Source: Coptis chinensis
Lineage: Eukaryota; Streptophyta; Magnoliopsida; Ranunculales; Ranunculaceae
Assembly: GCA_015680905.1 (NCBI GenBank)
Contig: CM027378.1
Span: forward strand, 868,001 to 932,000
DNA length: 64,000 bases
Reading direction: 5' to 3'
Part shown: positions 13,601 through 23,318 of the stretch, in pieces
How positions within the stretch are numbered: the first letter of the stretch is position 1
How the letters are laid out: each line of letters opens with the position of its first letter
Made by a program: the position numbers and the translations under genes
The notes under the pieces: model-generated
Seen by the model: the letters and a program-made list of their open reading frames with translations, nothing else
What the model was told of the DNA's origin: nothing
Databases searched by the model: none

Positions 13601-16600
13601 CCTTGTGCGTACCTTCAAGTGCCTCTTGATAGTACATGGGTTCTCCACCATCCGATAAGAAGACGTGACGTTATGTGGTGGATACTGGTTGAAGTTTTAG
13701 TCTCCCTGTCGGACCTCCTTGCCCCATCGGCCGGCCTCCGAGTATGCACTACGCTTGCTTCGGTGGTGGTTCATGCATCTCATCCGCATCTTCTATACCA
13801 ATAGGTTATATCCCATCATGAAAGCAATAGGATTCTCATCACGAGCTTCAAACTCATGGTTTTCGTGATTCTCAATGCCTTTCGCGACGCGTTCCACGGT
13901 AGGAACTTCGGTTCAATCAACAAGATCATTGGTGAAAGCCTCAGAATTTCACCCTCCTCAAAGTCTGCTATGGTTTGGTCTTCTAAGAACACAACATCTC
14001 GACTTCGGATTACCTTCTTGTTAATCGGATCATAGAGTTTGTAACCAAACTTTTCATCTCCATAACCCGAGGAAAAATGTAATCGCTTGGCTTTGTCATC
14101 AAGCTTGGATCTCTCATCCTTCGGAATATGCACAAATGCTCGCACCCAAATACCCCTCAAGTATCCATAATCAACATCTCACCGACCATACTCTCCGGAT
14201 AATCACTATTCGGAGGCTTTGCCGGCGACGGGTTGATCACATGCACTACCACAGATGCGATCGCTTCTACCCAAGAGCTTCTAGGTAGCTTAGAGTGAGA
14301 TAGCATGCATCTCATCCTCTCTACAATGGTGCGGTTCATTCTCTCGCTATTCCATTTCATTGCGATTGTCTTGGGAACGGTGCGCTTCGACGATTGAATC
14401 CCACTGACTCGCAATACTCTTCAAATGGCCCAATGTACTTCACCCCCATTATCCGGCGGATACACTTCAACAACTTTCGGTCTCTCTTTCCACCATGTTT
14501 GTGGAATTTTTCAAACACGCCAAGTACTTCATCCTCGGTCTTCGACTATAGGCCCATATATTTCTTAACGATCATCAATGAATGTCGAAGTACAAAGCTC
14601 CCTGGTGGGACTTCACTCATAGGACCACATAAGTGCAGGTGCACTAAATTTCGAGGGCGATTGTCCTTTCGTGAGGCGGGAATCTTTGGAAAGACACCGT
14701 GTTGCTTTCCTACCAAACGATGAAGTACATGTATTTAAATGTGTACCTTTAATGTCCGGCATGGCCTTTTGCTTAACAAGAACTTCCATCCCTTTTATGC
14801 CCATGTGACCACGGTCTCTTTGTGCCACGATTCGGATGTTTTTCTTCTTTACGCGCGTTTAAGATTCGCTTCGCTTTTTACACAAACTAGCCTCGTGTTT
14901 TGTAAAGAGAGCAAGTTTTCTTTTCCTCGGTCGCTATAATGGAACCTCTCTTCGGGTTTCCATACCCCGTTACCAAACGAGTTTACAAAGCCGCCGTCAT
15001 CTAATTTCCCCCGGCCGAAATTAGGCTTAACCGTATGTCGGGGACATGTCTTACATCCTCGAGTGTCAAGGTGTAGCCGACATTGGTTTCTACATGAACA
15101 TCTCCAATGCCTATAATCTTCGAGACTCCATCATTTACCCATCCTTATTTCACCATATTCACCACAACCGTAGGTAGTGGGAAGAATCCCCGGCTTGATT
15201 GTGACGTGATAGGATGCTCTCTGATCTATCACCCACTCAGATCCCGACATGAGGTACTAAGACAAAGACACACACCACACCGACACAATTCCCACTCAGT
15301 CGCCGACTAGTCGCGGTAGTATCTCTGCTGTGTTTCCGTTCCTCGCGCACCATGTCTTCATGTACCACGGTTATTCTTCTCATCCCTCTTTGGTGTTTCT
15401 ACACTCATATCCGAAGTGGCCTTTGGTGGCACAATAGTAACATTGCATCTCGCCTTAGGAGTTCTAGCTTCACCCCTAGATTTATTTCGCCATCACCTCT
15501 TAACGAGATGGTTTTCGTTTCGACCTCTCCCCGTTTCTCGCGTGAAAAGGATCTCGAGTGAGAAGAGTCGCGCTTTGCGACTCCTTCTAGTCTCCTCATT
15601 CAACAAAGACGTGGTAGCCATCTCCATGGTAACAATTCCATCTTTGGGTCGCTCCATGTAGAAACCGCTAATGTCACCCAACTTTCGGTAGAGAGCCTAA
15701 TAGAAACAAAGCCTCAACTTCGTCTCCCAAATTGATCTTCATCAAATGCATCGATTGATGATATTCTCAGACTTCATTAAGATGCTTTCGGACATGAAGA
15801 ACCATCTTGGTACTTCGCGGTTCCGCAAATTTCTTAACGACTAGCACTTTGTTTCCACCCAACTTCCTCTCATATAGTCTTCGAAGTTTCTTCCACGTGA
15901 TCAGCGTCAGTATCTTGGGGGACACGTGGTGAAAGACATTAATCGCCGCCAATCCATCGTCGAATGTATCCAATCGCTTTTTTCAAGCTTTTTCCACTCA
16001 AAATTTCATCAGCCTTTTCTCGGTTTTACTCCCTCATTCTCAATGGGAAGTGTCAAGTCCTCGCAAAGATAGCAAGTCTTCCATCTCGCTTTCCGGATGG
16101 TGTAGTTCTTCCTATTCGGACTCATCATACGAAAGTGTTCGCGGAATGGTCCATCTCTACAAGTTATTTAACCTCAAATCTTCTCGGGAATTTCACAAAC
16201 ACTTTTCGACCAAGATTGGGATAACACCCTGAAATTTATTCTAACCAAGGCTCGATACCACTTGTTGGGGATTATATCAATACCAATCGATTCCCCACTA
16301 CGCGGATAACTTGTATTTGAACACAATTCAACTCGGGACAAAATCTAAATATCAACTACAACCTATACTAACATGCCCAACTCATTAAAACAACTATTAA
16401 CAACGGATAATAATGTAAAGCAAAGTAAAAGCAAAACCACAACACAAAGATTTACCGTGGTTCGCCAATGATGCCTACTTCCACAAGAGATTCTTAATAA
16501 AGTGGGAAGGAAGATTACAATCTCTCCTTTTCGGTCTCACCTTACTAGATCACTCTTATCTCTTTCTGAGGGTTGTATCTCAGTAAAGGTTATCTCAATC

Positions 16601-19600
16601 TTGATAGCTTTCAAGATTGGGTTTATTTCTTTGTTTTAGTCCGGATTCCAATCCTTCCGACTTGTTAGGTTAGGTTTTCCAAAACCTTGATTTTGGTTTT
16701 TATCTCCAAAACCAAATTTCGCGAATCTTGAGCAAAGCCCACGAAAAATAGATCAGTATGCGGGCGCTCTGGAAGCGAAGTCGCTAAGACATCGACATCT
16801 GGCGCGTGGTCGTGGTCGCTTTGGCAGCGCCGCTTCTACGTCTTTGGAACTCGAGCGAAGTCACGCCCCGGAAGCGGCGCGCCTCGACATTCTCGATGCC
16901 GAATTCGCTCCGTTTCTCTCCAGCTCTGTTTCTCTCCTCATGTGAGGGATAACTCCAACAGGCGATGCAGCCAGTAAGGCGACTAAAGCGAAAGAAAGTC
17001 TTTGTAGAGGTGGCACTTGTCCGGTGAGTAGATTGGAATACTTTGGTGGGGACGCTATGTCAAGTTCCATTTTTAACACCAACTGCTTGGATCATGAGCA
17101 ACAGCCTGAGTATACAAAGAGAGTTTTTTGGGGTAAACTCAACGTTGTGGAATGCATCCCTTCCACAACATTGTCCTTTTTCTTACTCTATGAAATAAAT
17201 GGGTCAACAAAAGCTTGTTACACTGGAGGAAGGGAGAGATGGATGTATCTGTAATGCTCGTTCATTATCCTTGAGAAGGAGCGTTTTCTTTTTTTACATG
17301 ATGAAATTACATGGTCACTTCAATGAAAACTCAACAGCATTATTGAGTTACTGATCTCATTAAAACAGGCTTGCCAAAAAAAAAAAAAACAACATCGACT
17401 CCTTTTCTTGTCAATGTATGGGAAGACATAGCAGAGTTCAGTGAAACAAAACACAAATAAACTGAAACCATAACAGAAAGAATGGCAGACAAACAGCTCA
17501 CAATCTAATCGACTCCAGATACTACCACAATTGGACGAAATATTCTAAAAGAGTGAGAAGAATATGGGGCGGACAAAAATATCCACAATAAAGCTTAAAC
17601 GAAAATCCTTAGGAATTGAGACACAAATAGAAAAACTATTCAGAACATGGATACATACACAAGGCTTGTGAGGCAGTCAATCTTGCACGGGGATCCTTCA
17701 CTAATAATTTCTGTACAAAATCTTTAGCACTGGTGCTAATGCTTGGCCACGGTTTTCTATGATAATCAGGTTTGCTCTTTAAAACCTGCAAAAATATAGG
17801 TTTAAAGAAACATTACCAGGTGATGTAATGACATAAAAGTGAACAGTCAAAGCCTAAATCAGAATCAGCGGTAGATAACGAGATATCTATCACTCTATCA
17901 GTAGGGCCTACATGATTTCATATCGTATGCTTAATATTAAAATCCATCTGAATATATACTCCATATAGAGCACAGTGGAAACGAGATAATTGTCACTAAT
18001 TTGAAAAACAATAGTTAAACAAATGCTAATTTTACTTAAACTAACCAATCAAATGGCTTTATAATTTATATGGAACTGAACAAAGAAACTGGCCTTTTTA
18101 GGTAATGTGATCAAGTGCGGACATATTATAAGAATGTGGAATAAATAAGGACTGATAAAAAAGATAGATCCAAGGAAACAAAATGGGATCTTGCATCGTG
18201 GAAGAAAAACAAATGAGAGATATTACATGACCTCAAAAATGAAATGAAACACTAAAAAGGAAGGTTCTATGCTGCTTAATTGACATGTTCTGAAATATAT
18301 ACTTTTGTTACGCTGAAACTTGCAAATATTACTCATTTGGTAACCTAAGCGGAGTACAGGTTTTTACCTCCTTGAATATCCCATCCTCGGTCTTGTTCCA
18401 AAATGGGCGCCTTCCGCAAAGCAAAATGTACGTAATCACACCAATACTCCAAACATCTGACTCAGGACCTGACTGGCGTTTCAGTACTTCTGGTGCAACA
18501 TAGTATGCACTGCCAACAATATCTTTGAACTTTCTCCCTGCATCAATTGAAGAATGATACCTATAAGCTGAATGACTTGATAAAAGTTAGAAACAGACGC
18601 TTCTAGTGACAAACACTTAATAATCCCATGAAATAATCGTTAACTTATATGCCAAAAACTGAAGTTTAAAAAATGATTAATACATTTGTCAGAAAACCAA
18701 GGTTCCTGTACCATCCACTGAAACTTCATAACATAAAGATATTTTTAAAAAATTCCCTTAATGCGTAGCTCCTACAGACCTGGCTTTATGAAGTCTGACA
18801 GACCAAAATCTGTGGCCTTCAGTGGCGACTCATCTTTGGTTGACTTGAAAAGAAAGTTCTGCGAACAAAAATTACTTCCGGTAAGTATTCAAGCTGCATG
18901 ACTCTACACAAAGAATCCAACTCAGATCATACCTCTGGTTTCATGTCCCTATGTACCAAACCATGTAAATGACACTCGGCTGCAACTTTGAGCATCTGTC
19001 GCACTATTATTGCTGCGTCTTTTTCAGTGTAACGTTTATCTTTCCTGAAACAAAAAGACCAAAGCAATTTTCAGTACTCATATATTTAAGGTTCAACAAA
19101 ACGCATCTTAGTGTCCAGGCTGTGCCTCTGTGAGGCTTGAGACAAGTGTCAGAGGCGCTTGAAGCATATATATTCATTATATATTACATATATATATTTA
19201 CTAGTATAACTACTAGCAGTGGGGAGTGAGCGGAGAGGGAAGCGCGGAGAGTGAGAGAGGGAGAGGGAGAGGGAAGGTGAGTCCCCCCCTAGGCCCAAGA
19301 ACGTTCGCTCCGCTCACTCGATTATATATCAGAAACTCATTCCGAATTAGTGCTTTCTTTTGGTTTCGCCCTCTCATCCAACAGCCTTCTAAAGGTTCCA
19401 CTAACCGACAAATAGTCAGCAGAAAGCTTTACGTGTTTAAGTTCTTCCAACAAACCATCAACATCAAAATTCTTAACTCGCTTCTCATCTGCATTTTAAA
19501 GCTCTGGTTGGGCCATATCTAGTGTAGTAGTGAGGTCTCTAACTATTCCAAACATAATTCCCTACCAACTTACTAGATATTAATTACATCTGCAGCTCAA

Positions 19601-20623
19601 CTCCTCCTCTGATTATGAAGGCCAATTGCTCCAAGACAACAGAAAAGAGGTCTGTGAATGCTCAATTTTTTGCAATACGTACGATAACAAATAAAAAACA
19701 GACCTAAAGAGATGCAGGTGGGAACTAATTTCAAGGCCTTGACCAGCGGGCCACTCAAATTTGAACTTCAATTTTCAGAAGATATAAGATCCGCAGTGCT
19801 GAGGTGCACGGAAGAAGAGAGGTATCCTATGTCCTAGCTGTTGTATGCATATAATAACATGTTACTGGTGTTTCCAAGTAGGAAACAATGGCATCAGTTA
19901 ATAGTCATATAATTCCCCCAATTCAACTACCATACTGTTGTACTATGCCAATCCAACCATGGAGTTTTCGATTTGGCATGAACTTCAAGATTTTGGCTAG
20001 TAACGTAAAAAATAGAGTTGGGATTTTTACTTGGCTAATATCCGATCGAGTAATTCCCCGCCCTCGCATAACCTGATCAAGAACAATACAATAAAAGAAA
20101 ACAATGTAAGTAACGAAAGACGCATCGAATACTGAGAAGAAAAGAAAAGAATCTTACTCCATAACAATGTAGACATAAGAATCATCCTCAAACGCATTAT
20201 GGAATTGAACCACATTTTCATGACCTGTAAGAGCTTGAAATATCTTTACTTCTCTCTTAACATCATCAACAGCAATGGGGGTGCTCATCTGTGCCAAAAA
20301 AAGATTTAGAGTACAAATATGGACTAAACAGCAAAGGGTACTGCTCTAGAAACAATAAAAAGACTATTATTTACCTTCTTCTTGTCGATTCTCTTGACAG
20401 CGACACGATCCCCATTAGATTTATCAGTTGCAACAAAAGTGTAACCAAACTGACCATGGCCCAACAATTTCCCAATCGAATACTTGCCATTAAAGTCTTT
20501 TGAGTAGCCAAATTCTGTTCTTTTTCCATTCACTCTTTTGGTAATAATATTCTGCTGGAGCTGCCTTTTCTCAGTCTTGTTCTTGTTCTTGTTCTTGGGT
20601 GGTTTGGACAGACAGAGTCCCAT
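7656..20623 (-). CDS. CPK16/18-like: Calcium-dependent protein kinase, CPK16/18/28 clade
   Basis: This Ser/Thr kinase is switched on by Ca2+ through its own C-terminal EF-hands. The exons are 20623-20375, 20288-20158, 20072-20031, 19044-18933, 18858-18780, 18537-18368, 17785-17659, 9647-9532, 9423-9316, 9171-9109, 8599-8429 and 7820-7656, all with GT/AG borders and matching phases. They total 1533 nt, or 510 aa plus stop, which is normal for the family. The start MGLC offers Gly2 for N-myristoylation and Cys4 for palmitoylation. The kinase domain covers about 48-308: GHGQFG loop, K77 in VAVK, HRD 172-174, DFG 195-197, APE 219-221. A junction/autoinhibitory segment follows ([18 protein letters not shown]). 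Four EF loops sit at 364-375, 401-412, 442-453 and 472-483, and all look competent. The clade is inferred from [18 protein letters not shown] and [10 protein letters not shown]. Intron 7 (9648-17658) holds a complete copia element, yet the exons are undamaged. A closer paralogue name cannot be fixed without a tree. Confidence 0.96.
11307..12017 (-). repeat. Copia 3' LTR (left)
   Basis: This 711-bp LTR starts TGTTGGGGATTATATC and ends ACTCCAACA on the plus strand. It matches the right LTR closely; the length difference is made of scattered small indels, several at CTG/CAG sites (for example ATCTCCTGTAAAGG here against ATCTCAGTAAAGG in the partner). Confidence 0.95.
12100..16250 (-). pseudogene. 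Copia gag-pol reading frame, broken by many small indels
   Basis: Read on the minus strand, the order is gag (about 15960-15400) with a zinc knuckle [10 protein letters not shown] near 15412-15442; a GAG-pre-integrase segment ([20 protein letters not shown], about 14828-14613); integrase (about 14414-13816, [18 protein letters not shown]); RT (about 13600-12860) with YVDD at 13044-13033 and [14 protein letters not shown]; and RNase H (about 12900-12110, [20 protein letters not shown]). The frame shifts every few hundred bases. Most breaks fall where the family would have a CAG or CTG, so the true element may well be intact; as printed here it cannot be translated. No host role is implied. Confidence 0.88.
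16249..16260 (-). promoter_or_regulatory. Copia primer-binding site
   Basis: On the minus strand the sequence two bases after the 5' LTR is TGGTATCGAGCC. The usual initiator-Met PBS is TGGTATCAGAGCC, so this copy matches except that CAG reads CG. It is one of the clearest examples of the CAG/CTG distortion in this element. Confidence 0.85.
16263..16960 (-). repeat. Copia 5' LTR (right)
   Basis: This 698-bp LTR is the partner of 11307-12017. It would hold the element promoter in the minus direction. The same TGTTGGGG start and CTCCAACA end are present. Confidence 0.95.
17340..17396. repeat. SINE 3'-tail fragment with poly(A)
   Basis: GAGTTACTGATCTCATTAAA followed by ACAGGCTTGCC and a 14-base A-run matches the 3' part of the SINE at 25270-25403 almost exactly. 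No tRNA-like head is seen upstream, so this is a 5'-truncated or decayed copy in intron 7 of the kinase. Confidence 0.65.
19090..20030. other. Kinase intron 3 with purine-rich stretch
   Basis: The intron between exons 4 and 3 of the kinase contains a TA-rich run (about 19166-19200) and a GAGAGGGAGAGGG tract (about 19240-19275). No gene or clear mobile element is seen in it. Confidence 0.5.
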
Positions 20624-20625
20624 AG

Positions 20626-22123
20626 TAACTTGTTCAGCTCACAAGCCCGGGAGTATATTCATTAATAGATAATAAATCTATAATAATAATAATAAACCAA
20701 GAAAAAAGAGACGAGGGATCAATGAACAACAAGAGAAGGCTTTTCCCTTTCTTCTGTCACTTCTGGTGTTCTGTACTACTACATGGGTGGGCGGTTGGAC
20801 TTTGACTCTTTAAAAAAGGTAAAAAAAAAAACAGATTGTTTCCTTTTTTAATCATGAATCTAGTGAGCTACTTGTTAAAAAGAGATTGGATTGGATTTCT
20901 TTTCCAACTGTAAAAGATTTATATACATTTTTTATTTATTGTTCGGCCTAATGTCGTGTTGGTGCAAACGATCAAAAAACGTTGTTTACGATGACAAAGT
21001 CTGTAGTTGAAAAGAGTGCAGATCATTTTGCAGTTTCTTTGACTACTTCCAAGTGGTACTGCCAAAAGGTGCTCAGGGGACTTGTGTTGCAAACCTTCTC
21101 TGTGAGTGAATTTTCAATGCTTTCAAACTCAAAACTTGGGTGACTAATTAATTATGGAACACGGAATAGAGATGGAATCCGACTCCTTGGCGTGGATACA
21201 TGTATCAAGACACTTTCTCTGGAATTATTGAGGTGTCTACATATTTGTTTGTTTAATCAAAAAAAATATATACATATGATCGAGTAGTTGTTGGACTGTA
21301 ACTTCAGTTATATCTGGTAAACTGCCCTTTCCTAATAGGGTTAACTAGAATTATCCCCACTAGATGATATAATTAGGATTTCTCCACATAGTCAATTTAA
21401 ATTGATCGTTAACTCTCAAGTTAAACAACTGAAAAATAACACAACTGTCTTCATTATTTTCAAGAAAAAAATATTCAATTTTACTTAAGTGGTGAGGCAG
21501 TTGTGTCATTTTCAATTATTTGACTTCAAACCAAATTAACCGTGTGTTTGGAGGGATTCTAATTTTCCATCTAGTGGGGTAACACTAGTTAACCCTTTCT
21601 AATAAGCTGTTTTAGGGCTAAAAAAAAGAACCTACCCATATATATGTTGTATGAAATGATGGATATATTAAATTTCCCTTTCAATAGAACAGCAATTAGC
21701 AAATGATAGGATCACATTATGTAGCTTGTCGTGCTTCATGGGGTAGTCTTTTTCATATAAGTTCTTTATTACTCGAATGTTTTTGGGCTTTTTGCTATAC
21801 AAGGACAGAAACCATTTGAGCTCTACCCATGGATATGCATGTCTGTGTTTGGATAGGCATACCAAAGATTGAGGCAAAAAGTTTCAACAGACTGAAGCCC
21901 AACTCTAAAGATGCCATTATTCTTTTCTTCGTGATGAACACACAACTAATTTGTTCAAGTTTGTTTTCATCACCCCTTTGCGTGGGAACAATTGATCAGA
22001 TAATGTCATTCAGAGCATTTATGCCAAAGCAAGTAAAGCTTAAAGTAGACAGAGAACTATCTTTCACTTTTTTCATTATATAACAAACTCATATTAGGAG
22101 AACATAATTGGCTTCCAAGCAAC
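20626..22123. other. Divergent intergenic region
   Basis: This stretch separates the kinase (minus) from the membrane-protein gene (plus) and should hold both promoters and 5' UTRs. A TATA-like ATTATATAAC at about 22075 lies some 45 bases before the plus-strand ATG. The rest is AT-rich with no open frame worth calling. Confidence 0.5.
20918..20925 (-). promoter_or_regulatory. Possible TATA box of the kinase gene
   Basis: The minus strand reads TATATAAA about 295 bases upstream of the ATG at 20623. The intervening stretch is pyrimidine/purine rich like a 5' UTR. The transcription start is not known, and the region is AT-rich enough for a chance match. Confidence 0.3.
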
Positions 22124-22543
22124 ATGGCTTGGTTCTTCAGAGATAGGAGAGGTCCGGAATGGAAACAAAGCTGGACAAGCCAGACCCTGTCGTCTGTCTC
22201 TCTTCCACCTTTCCCTTTGATTGCCATTTTCGCCATCGTCATTCTCTTCCTATCACTCTCTCGGTATACAGACTACAGGGTCCATATGGAACAGACTATG
22301 ATCAACTTCAGGCTGCTCTTCTTCATCATTCCTGTTGTACTCATCTTTATCGTAAGAAATTTGTCTATAGATGGGAAGCTCAGTTTCCGGCTCCCAAGAG
22401 CAGCACATAATTCGCTTGGTCTAGCTGGGAACGGGAGTTCCCCCTGGGGTGTTGCTTTGTTGTTACTGGTGCTTCTTCTGATGATATCTTATAAGTCATC
22501 ATTTGATTCACAATGGTTTCGACCTCTATGGAGGTTCAAATAA
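22124..22543 (+). CDS. Small plant-specific membrane protein, function unknown
   Basis: This single-exon ORF encodes 139 aa with an ATG in good context (AACATGGCT). Three hydrophobic segments are visible at about 31-46, 62-79 and 108-122, separated by a basic start (MAWFFRDRRGPEWKQSW) and a short polar loop near 81-107. The pattern, with its PEWKQSWTSQTLSSVS start and a late SPWGVALLLLVLLLMISY segment, resembles an uncharacterised transmembrane protein family found across plants. I recall it as a family but know no function or name for it. It is intact and uses ordinary codons. It converges with the coiled-coil gene downstream. Confidence 0.82.
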   Translation: MAWFFRDRRGPEWKQSWTSQTLSSVSLPPFPLIAIFAIVILFLSLSRYTDYRVHMEQTMINFRLLFFIIPVVLIFIVRNLSIDGKLSFRLPRAAHNSLGLAGNGSSPWGVALLLLVLLLMISYKSSFDSQWFRPLWRFK

Positions 22544-23318
22544 TCAGTTAAGTCGTGTATGCTATATAAACTTCCTGTTTGGTTGAACTTCGTAGTACTA
22601 CTTTTGCTTTTGCTCTAGCCTGCTGCAAGTATCACCTATAAGTGGCAAGAAATTCCTTTGATCAACAAGAAAGTGAATCCCATCCTATTCCAGGCATTCA
22701 GAAAATTTCATTTTCATTACAATATCGTCATAGCAACAAAATGCCTTGCCTGTCCTGTCTTTGCCCCTGTATATCTTCGTGGGAAAAACTTCTGACATTG
22801 AAACACTATATTGAATCCATTTGCGCCCCCCCCCCCCAACTAGTCACTCTACTGATTTTTAGTTATTATTTTTTTCTCCCCAATAAAAGTCACTCTGCAG
22901 AATATGAAAAAAGCACTAGCATAATAAAAACTTAATGCATGGCCTATGAACTCTGCCGTTAACCTACGCAACGACCTTGCACCATGTGCCCAATACTCAA
23001 TTCAACTTTTAAGCTAGTTGAAATTCAGTTTTTAATGGAAGGCAAGCAAAGGCAGTGTGACTCAAAGCAGCCGTAATATGAATAAACATACAAAACTAAT
23101 GATGTAAGTATGATAATCCTAAATCTGTAGCAACATAAAACGGGTCTGCACTTGGACATAACTTCCAAAACTTGGCTACTAGTTTTGTAACACAAACAAA
23201 CTATGCAGCACTAATTTTTAATATAAATTACATAAGTTAGTTACACTTACATATTAGAAGTATACAAGAATATCAGCTATTTTACAGACTACAGTACAGG
23301 GCACCGAGAGAAACGAAA
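22544..23318. other. Intergenic region between convergent genes
   Basis: It holds the 3' flanks of the membrane-protein gene and the coiled-coil gene. A run of 13 C bases lies near 22826-22838. No further gene is seen. Confidence 0.55.

Larger units (their letters stand above)
11307..16960 (-). mobile_element. Complete Ty1/copia LTR retrotransposon inside kinase intron 7
   Basis: The element is 5654 bp and is bounded by TG...CA LTRs and a perfect 5-bp target duplication GGCGA (11302-11306 and 16961-16965). It is transcribed on the minus strand, the same direction as the host gene. A primer-binding site next to the right LTR resembles the initiator-Met tRNA complement. A purine-rich tract (minus strand GAGGGGGAGAT, 12018-12028) abuts the left LTR. 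The domain order gag, integrase, RT, RNase H is that of copia. The nearly equal LTRs and clean TSD suggest a recent insertion. Confidence 0.96.

Noticed and set aside
7656..20623. Calling the kinase a pseudogene because of the retroelement
   Set aside because: All 12 exons join in phase with normal splice sites, and every kinase and EF-hand motif is present; the element lies wholly within intron 7.
22826..22838. Poly(C) run as a regulatory element
   Set aside because: A lone homopolymer between convergent genes; its length is unreliable and nothing around it supports a function.
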